Assembly (NCBI GenBank): GCA_018894105.1
Contig: CM032128.1
Location: 20,441,001 to 20,505,000 of the forward strand
DNA length: 64,000 nucleotides
Source of the DNA: Jacaranda mimosifolia
Lineage: Eukaryota > Streptophyta > Magnoliopsida > Lamiales > Bignoniaceae
Direction: 5' to 3'
The first letter of the stretch is position 1, and the number at the start of each line of letters is the position of its first letter. Made by a program: the position numbers and the translations under genes. Positions 47,500-60,000 of this stretch are shown here, in pieces. The notes below the pieces were generated by a model. The model did not search any database, was not told the origin of the DNA, and saw nothing but the letters and a program-made list of their open reading frames with translations.

Positions 47500-48870
47500 C
47501 CTTCATCGATTAATACTAAATTAAACAGTCATAATTCTCTAACAACTCCATCCAACAACTTTTCCTCATGTTTAAATCCTTTTGCGTGAAAATATATTTC
47601 GGGCTCTTGTGGTCGGTGTACACTATAAAGTTTGCCCTATACAAGCTCCACTTCCTTAAGGTAAACACAATTACTGCTAACTCTAAGTCATGAGTATGGT
47701 AGTTTTGCTCATAAAGTTTCAACTTTCTTGAGGCATACACTATTACTTTACCATTTTTACAGTAGGGCACACCCCAAGCCTTCTTTAGAAGCATCAGTAT
47801 ACACTACAAAATTCTCACTACCCTCGGGTAGGGCTAATATTGGTGTCGAGGTTAACCTTTTCTTAAGCTCTTGAAAACTAAGCTCACACTTATCACTCCA
47901 CTAAAATGGAGTCATTTTCTGAGTCAGACTAGACAAATGGGGCAGCTATTTTTAAAAAATCCTAAACAAACCTTTCGTAGTAGCCTGCCAAACCCAAGAA
48001 ACTTCTCACCTCATTTTTCCATTCTAACACCGTTTCAGTCTTAAACAAATCAACCATAATTCCATCTCCAGAAATGACGTCCCAAAAAGGCTACTTTATC
48101 CAACAAAAACTCACACTTACTAAACTTAGCATAAAGTTTATGTTCCTAAAGTACTTGCAATACCATCCTCAAGTGATCTTCGTGTTTTTTCTCACCCTTT
48201 GAATAGACCAAAATATCATCAATAAAGACAACCACAAATTAGTCTAAATATGGTCTAAACACAGAGTGTATCAAATCCATAAATGCTATCGGGGCATTAA
48301 TCAACCCAAACAGCATCACCACAAACTCAAAATAAACTCATGATCATTAGTTGGTAATGTCCTTATCTAAGATCCATTTTAGAATAAACTCATGATCTTT
48401 GTAGTTGATTAAAAAGTTCCTCAATTCTCAGCAAAGGATACTTATTCTTAATCGTGACGTTGTTCAAGCCTCGATAGTCTGTGCACATCCTCAAAGTCCC
48501 ATTATTTTTCTATACAAAAAGCACTGGCACTCCCCAAGGGGATGAACATGGCCGAATAAACCCACTTTCAATTAGTTCTTGTAACTGCATCTTAAGTTCC
48601 TTAAGTTCTGCTGGTGCCATCCTATATGGTTCCTTAGAAATTGGATTTGTCCTTGGAAGAACCTCAATAGAAAATTCCACTTCATGATTAGGGGGTAGCG
48701 ACATTAACTCTTTAGGGAACACATCAAGAAAATTCGCAGCTATTGGGACCTCATCAATCTTAACCTTATCCTTTAGTCTGTTGAACAAGTAAGCTGAGTA
48801 TCCTATCTCACCCATTCTTAGTGCTTTTCTAGCATGAGTTGCTGAAATCAAAGTTATCCTAGTTGGCTTT
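47500..48870 (-). pseudogene. Gypsy reverse transcriptase and RNase H, decayed
   Basis: From right to left, LFNRLKDKVKIDEVPIAANF and DVFPKELMSLPPNHEVEFSI (protease-RT linker) lead into SGFIRPCSSPWGVPVLFV (48510). A stop at 48507-48509 follows, then [18 protein letters not shown] (about 48430-48485). The catalytic motif [11 protein letters not shown] is intact at about 48200-48231. RNase H follows as YASRKLKLYEQNYHTHDLEL and IVYTDHKS (47516-47794). The order and motifs match plant gypsy RT throughout. Frameshifts near 47800 and 48350 and several stops inactivate it. The RT would copy the genomic RNA in the particle. Confidence 0.88.
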
Positions 48871-51420
48871 CATTCCCCAATTAGCTCTAGTATCGATTTC
48901 CTAGGCTCACACAAAATAACCACCTTAAAATGACAATCAAGACGAGCGTGGTATTTAGATAACCAATCCATCCCTAAAATAATGTCATAACCTTCTATAG
49001 CTAGTAAAACTAAGTCTGCAGGGAAATCTACCCCCTATATGTATATCACAAGCCTTACAAAATCCATTCGTCAGCATACTAAAACCCATATGAGCTTTCA
49101 CTTCTAGGTCATATGATAAATCCACCACATGTAAGTTTATGATAAATCCTCCACATGTAAGTTTATATAGAATTCACAAAATACATAGAAATAAAGGAGT
49201 AAGCTGCAATAGGGTCAAATAGAGCTTTTACAGACCATTGGGATATAAGAACAGTACCTTCTACCACATCAGTTAGATCTAGGACTCCTTCACCCTCTAG
49301 TGTATATACTCTAGCTGGGACTTTTGGTTTGACATTGTTTTAAGTTTCTTGGACCATGTTGATTTCCCGTAGAGTAAACTCTGATTCCCCAGTTGTTGCC
49401 TCTTCCTTGGACAGTTACAAAGGTGGTGCTGGTCACTACCACATGCTAAAAAACGGACCACCTTCTTCTAATACTGAGATTCATCATGTCCTGAGTATCC
49501 AAAGTAGCTCCACATTGTGTCCCTTTCCTAGTATTGATTGATCCAGAGGTTTGATTGGTTTGCGAGTAAGGTTGTTGAACTATTACCGTGGTTGTTTCGC
49601 CCCTTACCCTTGGGTCCTCCCTCCTTGCCAGTTGATTTCGGCTAGACGAGACTTCTTTTCAACTTTATTTAAGGCTTCCAACTCAGCTAATCTCGATTCT
49701 ATTTTCAAAGCTTTCTCCACTGATGTTATGTAGTTAGTTATATCCATGGGAAGAAATGCCATTTGTACGTTAGGGCAGAGCCCCTTCAAAAATTTCCTAA
49801 CTTGTCTTGGTTCATCATGCAATATGTATGACACACATTTGATTAGTCGTGTATACTCAACCTCATATTAGGAAACTGTTAAGCTTCTCTGCTGCAGTCG
49901 GTTGAACTCATCTTACCTTTGTTCGTGAACCAACTTTGGGAATGTACTTGTTGTCAAACTACTTAAGAAAGTTTTCCACATTCTAGTAGTTTGTTGTTGT
50001 CTCCATCTCATCTCTACTAAGCTCTACTAATGGCGTGCTGGACCTTTAAAAAGGAATACAGCTAGATTGACCTTTTGCTCATCACTATAGTCTAGTGCAC
50101 TATAAATGTTTCCAATACTCTCTATCCAAAGTTCAGCTTTTCGATCATCAGATTCCCTATTGAAACATTGTGGTCAAAATCCTAAGAATCGATCAAGTGC
50201 CATATCAGAAGGTTGTGGTCCTCCAGGTTGTTGATGGTTCTAAAGGACTAGCATGAATTGTTGCATCGCCGCCACCATTTAACTTAAGGGATGCTCACCT
50301 GTTGGTGGTGGTTGGGGTGGAGCTTGTCTATGTTCTACCTCTGGAGGATTGGCATGAATGTATCTCGAAGTTTCTTATTCTTCCCTTGATCGACTTTGTG
50401 AAGTGTTAGCCTGGCATCTTCCTCGGCGAACTCTATAGCTAGGATCCATTCTAAAGTAAAGTGATTGCTATTAGTAGTCTATACTTAATGGAATATGAAA
50501 TGGAGTGTGAAATAAGGTAAAGCGAAAATATTTATCAAATATCATGAATACTTAACATGATCAATATACATATATTTTATTTATCAGTTAATAAATTGAT
50601 TTGATTACTTTCAATTTAATTATTACTATTTTTGTTCTTTTCTAATAGTAGCTTGCATAAATTTCCTTCAAATAACTCAAAGACTCAAGAAGTTCCCATG
50701 ATAAAGGAGGAAATAAAAGAATATTTTAATAACTCTACTAAAGTTTCGTACGCAATCGCCCTTCATATAAACCAAAATATCTAATAACAACTAGAAGTTT
50801 GTTTTATTCATAATAACTACTAAATAAGCAATCTAATCTCCTGAAATAGTGAAAATGGAAATTTAAAACTAAGAGCTCTATCAAACGTTAATTAATAATT
50901 CTCATATTCTAATCTTTATCATTTCTTCACTTGGATCTATCTCTTTAGTGTCTTCATTCGAGCCCACTTCTTCTAGATCTTCCTTAGGGTCTTCTTCATT
51001 TTCCTTAGTGGGCTCTTCCTCAACTAGTTCTACTTCGGGTCTTCTTTCTTTGGCTCATTGATAAAATGAGTTAAAAAATGTTGGGTTTCCTCAAGGCCTC
51101 TCGTGGCTATCCTAAACACATTTTGATCTTGACAGCATTGCTCCTGTAATTCATTATTTCGGCGATCTAACTCCTTTTGTCAAAACTTCTAGCTGTTGTT
51201 CAAGCTCTTCACATCTATCCTTATAGTGAAGGTGTTCTTTTTTATGATGGTCTCTGTCATCCTCAAGCTGATGCACAATTAAGTTTAGATAATCCTTTCG
51301 TGGTGCATTGAATTTCTTAGAAATAGATTGCATGCATCTACGGTTATACCACTCGCTTCCTCCAACCTTAATCACATGGACTGAAGCATCTAAATGATGA
51401 ACTGGCTTATGCGGGCTCTA
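48871..51420 (-). pseudogene. Gypsy gag and protease, decayed
   Basis: Gag lies to the right, beginning near 51420. It includes a charged helix-rich segment (51154-51375: KEHLHYKDRCEELEQQLEV) of coiled-coil type and, further on, retrotransposon gag text such as EPRQVRKFLKGLCPNVQMAF (about 49780-49830). A degenerate zinc knuckle reading ACGSDQHHLCNCP lies at about 49405-49445. Protease follows: ALFDPIAAYSFIS at about 49185-49225 stands where gypsy elements have LFDSGATHSFIS, so the catalytic Asp is present but the following Gly is lost. Many stops interrupt both parts. Boundaries inside this stretch are approximate. Confidence 0.7.
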
Positions 51421-51569
51421 ACTTACCATCTTATCCTACAAAATCAAAAGAACCTAGATCAACAAAGAAATAAAAGAAAATAAGAAAAGAATAACATCAA
51501 TTCTTAAGAGTTCTAAGCCTAAATTCTATAATCCGAGAATCCTATCCCGACATAGCCCAAGTTCAAAGC

Positions 51570-51584
51570 CTAAGCTTACCACTC
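51570..51584 (-). other. Gypsy primer-binding site (candidate)
   Basis: On the minus strand, GAGTGGTAAGCTTAGG follows the 5' LTR end. It begins like the initiator-Met complement (TGGTA) but then diverges, so the primer tRNA is uncertain. Confidence 0.4.
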
Positions 51585-54000
51585 TGTCACACCCCAAAAA
51601 ATAAAATCATGTTTCCAGTATTTAAGCGTGAAACTCAATCCCAAATAAATGATATTAACAATCCAAAATCACAAAGTTAGATAAGAACTCAAATAAATCC
51701 AAGCTAGTCTTATAAAACAAAACTCCAGGTGCTAATACCTAACTTCAACTAAAACAAAATAAAATCCATAACAAATAAAATAGAACTAATAAGCTTAAAA
51801 GAAATATACTAGTCTACTGCAAAAATCCAAACTAAGACTTCAATCTTGATTCTCATCACACGCAGGATCCACCTCTTCACTAGGGTTATGATCTAAGTCT
51901 GCCACAAGTAAGTTAAAAAAAATAAAAAAGAGTGTGAGTAAAAGACTCAGTGAATGCCAAGTGTGTACAATGTGAGTTTATGAATTTAACAGGATTTGTA
52001 CAGTGAAAATATTCAAGAAAAACATAAGCAAAAATCATTAAACAGTCAAGCGGTAATGAATCAAGGATTTAATAAAAAGTTTTTGAGACTAACAACTTAA
52101 ATGTAATGATGAAACAGTATTTGCTATAGCCAGTCAACCTTGTGACTCCCACCATAATAGTCTCTTACGCTCCGGGCAAGGTGCAACCTTACTAAAACTA
52201 TACCCGAGTCTAAGTCCTTGGAAAATCCTATGACCCATCTCAGCCACAAATGGCTTTTGTTATGCATTGAGAGGATTAGGCCATGGGGGCTTGGGGTTCA
52301 ACCAACAAGCCCGCTGCCGCCCAATAAAGTCCCTTGCACACCCAAACCAAGTTAGATCTAACTAAAAGTGATAGTAGCAATAGCAGTGACAAAATTTTCA
52401 GTCAATCAATTGATAATCGAATTTAACTGCTAGTCTATAACATTTAAAATCATAAAGCACATGTTTTCTTGTATCGTGAAACAAAATAAAAGAGTTTTCA
52501 TGCGCAGTGAAATATAGTTATAGTGCAGTATAAATTGAAAACGAGTTACGATCAAATTACTATAGCATATATCCTTCTGGATTTTGAAACATAATACCAT
52601 ATTATATATATATATATGCTTAGGCACTCACCTTCAAGATCAATCCTAGAAGTCAACCATCTATCTTAGAGTCAATCGAATCAATAGTTGAGTCACCTGC
52701 TTTATTTAATAGGCACATCAATAACTAATTTAACTGACTAACCAGACAAAACTTACTTAGGACTAGCCTTATGGGTACCATAAGCTTGTAGTACTTTAAA
52801 ACCCAACAATCCTAATTGGTACTAAAATAATTTCACTATATGTATTTCTCATTTAAAATCTATTCAAAATTCCAAAATTATAAGAAATTAACCTAAATAA
52901 ATTCCAGAATTCAAAAATTCCTACTAAAATACATATATATTCTATCATACTTCTATACGTATATATTTTGTCATATATACCAAATTTATACATGTATACA
53001 TATGTACTTTCTATCATACGTACCAAATTCACACATATATACATATATTCTGTCATACATATATACATATATACACTATGTCATACATATACATATATAT
53101 ATATTCAGCCATACATATACGCATATATTCTGCCTTACATATCAATTTTCTTACACATAATTATATAACCGTCTACCCAATTGCTCTTGAGTCAACAATG
53201 GCGGCTCAAATAAACACCAACTAATTTGCCATTCAAAATTACTCCTTCTAATTGCAAGGTTAGTCAAAGATTGTGGCTAATTGAAAAAAAAGAAAAATTC
53301 AAATTATATTTAAGATAGCCTTTCCATCTCTCACTCTCGGTTTTCTCCATATATATATGAAATAGGAACTTAGAAATCACACGGAGCAGGTGAAATCACA
53401 TGTTAGCAATTACCTTTCCTATTCCCACAAATCCTGCTTCTGGTTGAAGCTGATGTTCTTTGGTAAAAATTCCATAGCGCCAACTTACTCTTTCTTTCCC
53501 CTTTTTCATTTCTTTTCTTCCATCTTTCTTCCTCTTCTCTTTCTTAATCTCCCTTGGTTTGTTTTTTTAATAAAAAGAATAGGATTATTTCTAAGGACTA
53601 TATGTATAGGGGATGTGGTTTAGTTCACTTAAAACTCCGATTATTTATCTTCTAGGACTAGGATAACTCTATAATAAAGCTAATGTCATTATTACTAATT
53701 CCTAATGTCTCAATTATTAATTCCTAGTAACATTATAATATATTAATTTAGAAAAATTATAACTTGTTTTCCCAAAAATTGATTTATCCAATATATATAT
53801 ATATAATTATTTATGACCTTAAATAGTAATTCTCACTATCTAACCAACAAATAACCTAGTGCTAAATATGTATATACACACATATATATATCATTTTCTA
53901 ACTATCATAGCAATTAAATAAAATTAAAAGAAGTTAAGAGTAAACATAAGATAAAAAAATTAATTAAATATGAAAGAAATTCTTTTTTTAAGGCATTACA
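51585..54000 (-). repeat. Gypsy 5' LTR (right copy)
   Basis: On the plus strand it runs from TGTCACACCCC to GGCATTACA, 2416 bp, followed by ATTTT. It is collinear with the left LTR, including the TATACATA-rich stretch (52930-53130) and an ATGGCGGCTCAAATAAACA segment (about 53200). The C-tract of the left copy is replaced by mixed pyrimidines (53490-53560). Confidence 0.93.
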
Positions 54001-54060
54001 ATTTTATTGTTGAAAATTAACAATTACTAATTTTTTATTAAATCTAGATTTTAGATATAA

Positions 54061-54330
54061 ACTAGCAGTCGTTGCACACGATCCCCGCTCACATGTCAGC
54101 TTTTTTAAGTGTTATATATTTTCTTTTGTATATTTCTGCTTCACCATAACAAAGTCAATTGATACTTAAGTACATATATATTGTCTGTAATTTTACTCAA
54201 TAATGAATTCCTTTGTAGATATAGATGATATTTTCATGTCTTCAAACTAAATTCAAAATAAAACTAAAATGCACTATACATTATATCATATATATTACTA
54301 GCAATCATTGCATGCGGTTTCCGCACACAC
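54061..54330 (-). mobile_element. Two Helitron-like 3' ends in tandem
   Basis: On the minus strand both 54297-54330 and 54061-54095 read as a GC-rich stretch, then TGCAA(T/C)GA(T/C)TG and CTAG followed by T. The first has a clean hairpin TGCGG-AAA-CCGCA (54313-54325) about ten bases before CTAG, the classic Helitron 3' terminus. The second is diverged. The 5' TC terminus was not located. It could alternatively be another tandemly repeated terminus; this is inference. Confidence 0.45.
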
Positions 54331-55345
54331 ATTACAAGAAAAATTGGTTTCAACAACCATTATTAGAAGTTTCTAAAAGGATAAAAATGATTGATAAAAC
54401 CTATAGTGACAAAATAACGATGGTTACAGGTGGTCACAGCAGAATAGCTACTAAAAGTACTTAGTGACAAGTTATTAATTTGGATACTGAAGATAAATGT
54501 TCAATGACCAACCAATAATGGTCACCAAAGATAAAATAATCAGCAACAAACTTTTCACTTGCTAATGTAAAAGTTTGTAGCCGCTATAACATTAACATGG
54601 TTGCTATAGTTACGCATACAATGACCACAAGTTTTGGTTGGTAAAAAAAATGACTTTTTGGCAACCTAGTCATCTGTTGCAATAGTTTTTAAATGGTTTC
54701 AATAGTTGTATTATTTAACAAGTTTTAGAGATCACATCGTGACAGTAAAATGTCATTGCTAAAGAATATACTTTTAGCCACAAAATAATTGGTCACAGTA
54801 ATTTTAATATGGTTGCAAAATATATTGCATCTTTTATGATTTGGTGACCAAAAATACAGCTAATGGTCGCTAATATGTATGTGTTAGAAACCAAATATTG
54901 GTTGCAAAAATAATTTCAATTGGTTAATGTGTATGTATTAACAACGAAATGATGGTTGCAGACTAGTTTAAAATGATTGTTGATATATACTTATTGATGA
55001 CCTAAAATAATTGCAAAAGTAATTTAAGTTGGTTGCTAATTTGTTTACAATAGAAATTAGTGGTTGTAGAAAATTTTGAAATTGATTGCTCATATTACAT
55101 ATTAGTAACCAAATTGTAAAAACAAAAATTATTTGAATCATTATTAAAGTTTATATATAATAACAATCAAGCATTGATTACAAACTAAATTAAAATCAAT
55201 AACTATAAATGTTGGTATAAGAATGATTATATGTATTCAGTCAATCGTACCTAAAGACAAAAATCTTAGCCAATTAACATGAGAAAAATCTTAAAATCTA
55301 CTCTCATGAGAATACATCTACAAAGTAAAAGCGTTATTATAAAAA
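54330..55345. mobile_element. CACTA-like terminus and subterminal repeats
   Basis: CATTACAAGAAAAATTGG at 54330 closely resembles a CACTA terminus (CACTACAAGAAAA). It is followed by about 900 bases of repeated (T)GGTTGC(T)AATAT/TGGTCGCTAATAT and GTGACCAAA-type motifs on both strands, typical of CACTA subterminal DNA. A possible opposite end reading TTTTCTTGTAAT is at 57893-57904, but the match is only about 12 bases and no 3-bp duplication is evident, so the extent is uncertain. Confidence 0.55.
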
Positions 55346-55350
55346 ATTTG

Positions 55351-55717
55351 CTATATTGAGCTACTACTAGAGAGCACACACAAATCGTAGCTCAGTGCAC
55401 CTAGTGCCGACTTATGGCCCAAGTAAAGCTGGTGGATCATTAGTTTACCTAGTACACGCTTGCCTATGAAAAGAGATTTCTCCACCTCTCTCTTGTAGTT
55501 GTTACTGAAACTTCTCGACATCAAATAGGAGCTTTCATATAGATAATGAAGTGCATCAGAATTGCTCACAGTAATAATAAGCTGCTTTAGAGACTTGGCA
55601 TGAAAAGCTTCAAGGTCCTCCTAGCATTTGTTTTGTTGCAACTCAATTTCCAGTACCCCAATGTTGTTTGCAAGGTCTGCCATGTCTGCTTCAATAGCTT
55701 GCAGGAAGCCTTGGTTT
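55351..55717 (-). pseudogene. Fragment of an unidentified coiled-coil gene
   Basis: On the minus strand a splice-acceptor-like ATTTCCAG precedes NQGFLQAIEADMADLANNIG and VLEIELQQNKC. One TAG follows, then EDLEAFHAKSLKQLIITVSN and SDALHYLYESSYLMSRSFSN, and a terminal TAG at 55351. The amino-acid composition and heptad-like spacing suggest a helical, coiled-coil protein. Apart from one stop the frame is open for about 120 codons, far better preserved than its surroundings, so it is probably a fragment of a plant gene. I do not recognise the gene. It lies beside a GID8-like fragment on the same strand and next to transposon ends. Confidence 0.5.
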
Positions 55718-56291
55718 CTGGAAATTAGAATAAAAATTAAAGCGGCATCCTCAAGGAGGACAATCATTAATACTGCAATTACGATTGAGAGTGTAGACAT
55801 GAATCTCAGAAGGGCTTTGTTTTAGTCTTGTCAAGAACCACATATTGGAAACATATTTTGAAAATATAACTACATAGTCGATCTATTTCTTTTACATGTC
55901 AGAAGAGAAAGCATATGAAATCTGAGAAAACTTTAAAGAAACTTGATCCATTAGCTGCAGTGACATGATAATTTCAGTTCAAACATATTGAACTACAAAG
56001 AGCTACCACAACATGATTTGAAGGTTAAAAAATATACACAAAAAAGTTAAAAAGAAAGAAGAATGCATCTATTGTACACTATGGTATAAATTATTTCTAC
56101 AGAAATCATAGAAAATTCGATTAAGCATGCTCTAATTTTATCCCAACCTCTAAGGTTTCGAAATTATACTTATCCTCCGTTTGATTCGAGAATGGCTAAG
56201 TTAGATGTCACATAAAAAATAATAGTATATTATAGTAAGAAACCAGCAATACATCAGCCACAACACAACAAAAAAGTGTGATTGCTGATAC

Positions 56292-56665
56292 CTTGGTCAA
56301 TTTCATTGTTTGTGTGTGAATGGAAGTAGCACCATGAAAGATCCAGATCATTGGTAAACTATTGTGACTTTGTACTACCTTCTTAACTGCCATACAATCA
56401 ATGATAGTTGCAAGATCTATATCTGCCATTAACCAATAAGGAAATCCAAACATTCTTAGCTAATATAAGTAATTCAAACAAATAGTACATAAGACGAACT
56501 ATAGAAGAAAAATATAATCAAAATGGATGCATTTTGTCATGGATGCGGTCTGACTTAGTCTGCAGCCTTCACATAACCCTCATTAACAAGAAAATTCATC
56601 AACAATGTATTAATATCCTCTTTTCTAACTTTTAACATTATTAAGCATTTTCCTTAGTTATAGCC
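56292..56665 (-). pseudogene. GID8-like (CTLH/GID E3 ligase subunit) gene fragment
   Basis: On the minus strand, 56540-56665 reads AITKE, then MLNNVK and, after a shift, RKEDINTLLMNFLVNEGYVK and AAD before a stop. This matches the LisH region of plant GID8 (RKEDMNKLVMNFLVTEGY). After an intron ending TTAATGGCAG, 56363-56422 reads IDLATIIDCMAVKKVVQS, matching GID8 DIDLATITDRMAVKKAVQS, the LisH-CTLH junction. The following part (to 56292, ending in a GT donor) no longer matches GID8 and may be foreign sequence. The order of exons and the intron indicate a DNA-level copy, not a retrocopy. GID8 is a scaffold subunit of the CTLH/GID ubiquitin ligase; this remnant lacks the CRA domain and has stops. 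Confidence 0.72.
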
Positions 56666-57905
56666 TTTTTTAATGAGACCTACAAAAGCAAAATAAGTTC
56701 ACAAAATAAATCATTGCCACCAAAAAAATAATCTTATACATTCATTGCAGACAAAGAATAAATCAATGCTATCATAATGAACAACCTAACTAAATATGAT
56801 ATCATCAAATATTCCTCAAAAAAGTTCATAATATATGTGCATTGCCATCAAAGTAGAGGCATTCATCATTTTCAATAATAGCCCAAAAGCGAAAAATGTT
56901 AAGAATTCACTATATAAAAGAATCAAGCCGTATCTCTTAAGGAAAAAAACATCATACCAATATAAAAACCAAGAAATGGACATATGATGCCATGTAAGGA
57001 ATATATCACAAATACCTTTATTTTTCTCATAATAAACTCTCATAATATTGAACATAAGGAAAATGAAGTTTTTATCTCAATTTGGATCTTGTAATTGTAC
57101 AAGCTTTGAGATAAAACTTACTTGAATTATTGCCTAATCTGGCAACCTGCATTCATCATAATAAAGCTTGAGAACAAATTTTGGAAACGAAGACTATTAG
57201 ATTAAATAAACTTGATAAACCTTAATGCATTCAATCCTCAACTCTGGGATAAAGGCATTCCAACACCAAGCCAAAGAAATGTGTTTCTTCTTCAAGTGAC
57301 CAAACACCAAATTCAAGTGACCAAACATCGAATGTGGATCGTTTTTTTCTAGGAAATAGGTTATTAAACCAAAATAAACCAAAACAACTATGATATACCT
57401 TCATTTGCATTAGGAAAATGAAATTGTTGCCATAATTTGAGTTCTCGTGCTCTTACATGCTAAAAATTTCATCAATTTACTCCAATATTAGGCTGCATAG
57501 CAAGGGAGAAACAAATATTTTGAAGACATCGAAAGGGGGAATAACAGAAAATTTCTAGCCAGAACACCTTTTACAAAAATGAGTTATATAAAGAATTATT
57601 CCTAGATTACCTTTTACTCTGAAAGTTTCAAGAGTCAACTGTTGTTCTCATATGGTGGATCCAAAATCCTCTTACATATCCACACTCCAAAATTCTGATG
57701 GAAAATCACAGCACCCATAGAATAGTGCCTTTGAATATAACTTTTGGAGGCAAGAGAATAGGGTTGAGAGTAGTAATTAGGGATTAAGGATTGGAGAAGA
57801 GGAGCACTTGGAAGTAGGGATTACAGGGTGAAAGAGAAGCTTTTCTTGCATTTGCAAGCCAAAAAGGTGAGTTTATAACTAGGGAAGTTTCCTTTTCTTG
57901 TAATA
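56666..57905. other. No clear gene; possible 5' part of the captured GID8-like region
   Basis: This is AT-rich sequence with short open frames of no recognisable similarity. A somewhat richer stretch at 57600-57860 on the minus strand could be untranslated leader sequence of the captured gene, which I cannot confirm. Confidence 0.35.
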
Positions 57906-60000
57906 TTTATAATTAGGAAATTTATACATAATTTAACTTATAATACCAAAAGAGTCTTAAATTTATACTTGTACCTTAGGTATTGAATAATTTTCTGTGA
58001 ATACAATAAATTCTAATGATAAAATAATTTTATGTGAAAGTAATATTACCAAAATTAAAATCTTATTTCTTACAATTCTTATCAAATATATTTTAAGTAT
58101 AATATCTATATGCAATGGATAAAATCTTTGAAGTTTTAATATATTTGATTAAAAACATAGATAATTTTAATATTTTAAATAAATCAATAATTAAATAGTG
58201 GTGAACTATTATTTTGTTTAAATAAAAATATATTTTAGATCAAAAGATGATAGAGACAGATAGATATATACATATATATATATATGTATAGAGAGAGAGA
58301 GAAGTAGGGGTGAGGAGGGATTTTTCTTTTAAAAGAAAAAAGTGGCGCCACTTCTTTTAAGTTGTTAATATCAATTGCTGTCTATAACATGTCAATATAT
58401 CTAAATAACAATTTAAAAGAATAACTTCCCATTATTTTTATTCTTTTAAATTTTTATTTAGGGGTTTTAAATCGACGATATCAAACTAAAATATTTACTA
58501 GATCTTTTTTAATTTTTGGTTCAATAATTTAATTTAATAACCTTTTCAAAGAAAATAAAATTAGTATTAATCTAATAATGAAACCATATTTACATAGTTT
58601 TGGTTATTTTTTCAGTTTTGGTAACTTAAAAAAAAAACTATATAATTAAATAATAGCTATAACAATAACTTGTTTATATAAATATTAAAATTATATTAAA
58701 AAAAATTCTTATTTTTTTAGAATTTAATCAACTTATCATCTTCTAATTTAAGTTAGAATGTTGGATTCATTAATTTTAAAAATAAAATTTATATGGTTGT
58801 ACATATTAATTATTTTTAATTTAACACATATATACTATAGTAAATCTATACTATATATAGACACCTAATCTTTTTTGGTATGTTTTTCGAATGACCTTCT
58901 TAAATGCACTTATTATTATTAATCTTTTAATCTTCATAATTACTAAAATATTTATTCTAATTTTTTTATTTTTCATTTATTTACTTTTTTTGCCTTCTGT
59001 TATTTTATCTCATCTTAGTTTTCTGCCTTTTATTTATTATAAAAATTTGAATAAATATATTTAAAATTATAGTGACAAATAAAAAAGTAAATGAATTTAT
59101 TATTATTTTTATATTATAAAAGTTAAGCATATGCATCAAATATGTCAAAGTTGCTAATATTGATATACTAAACATATATATTATATAATATCAAAAACTT
59201 AGGACATATATTAGCATAAATATATTTCAACAAAGCAATGATACTGTTGCGCTCATTCAATCGACATTAAAAATGATGGAGAATATATTAAAATTAATTA
59301 AGGTGGATACTTTATTTTAAATTTAAGGAAAGAGTGCTAGAATCTTGTATTTTGGACTCTACTTTTCCTGACATGTATAAATGTTCCTTGTGTTTTTTTT
59401 ATCTTAATCAAATTTGAGGACCTCTGAATTACAAAGATTATATATTTTAATTGAAAACCATGAAAACAGCTCTAGTGAGTTAAACCCGCCAAGTTTGAAG
59501 TCTAAAGTGAAACGGGACAGGGCAGGGTGAGTTTTAGGTCTAAACAGAAGTAGGCGGGGCGAATTTTGGATTTTCCTAAATTGGCCCCAAACCAGCGTCA
59601 TTACCACCGATAATCATTAATGTATTTTACTTTTAGTATCATATAATAAAATATATTACACGTTAATTAAATATCTTGCCAACTTCTCAAAATAAATAAT
59701 TTCGATTGAATTATATTCTCATCGTCGGTATTTTCTTACTGTAATAATATCATATAAACTAAGATAAGGTAAGAAATTAATACTTGATAATAACTTAAAT
59801 TTATTATGTTCACCATCATAAATAGTGTTATTAACAAGAATTGCTCTTCACACCAAATCTTGTTGTCTGTAGACCAGTTAAATTTATATAGCTAAAAGAG
59901 AGTACAACTTGTGAGGAAAAAATCTCCTAATAACTAAAATATATTACTCTTCACACCAAATTTCGTCTACAATTGTATTATAATTTTATTATTAATTAAA
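57906..60000. other. AT-rich intergenic sequence, no gene recognised
   Basis: It holds a (TA)n plus (GA)n microsatellite (58262-58303), a palindrome centred on GTGGCGCCAC (58340-58353) and a GGCGGGG/GGGCAGGG-rich stretch (59480-59590) of the kind seen in dispersed plant repeats. No coding similarity was found on either strand. Confidence 0.5.

Larger units (their letters stand above)
43502..54000 (-). mobile_element. Ty3/gypsy chromovirus, full length
   Basis: This is a complete minus-strand gypsy element with 3' LTR at 43502-45931, polypurine tract, integrase with C-terminal chromodomain, RNase H, RT, protease, gag, and 5' LTR at 51585-54000. The target duplication ATTTT is exact (43497-43501, 54001-54005). 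The order PR-RT-RH-IN is the gypsy order. Removing it rejoins En/Spm copy 2 in a way collinear with copy 1 (about 30390-30460). The LTRs differ by roughly 6% in a 250-base stretch compared by eye. Several stops in pol show it is inactive. The chromodomain places it among plant chromoviruses; the Tekay/Del clade is likely but inferred. Confidence 0.95.

Noticed and set aside
55485..55505. TCTCTTGTAGTTG as the right end of the CACTA-like element starting at 54330
   Set aside because: It lies inside the open coiled-coil fragment, lacks further inverted-repeat match and has no 3-bp duplication.
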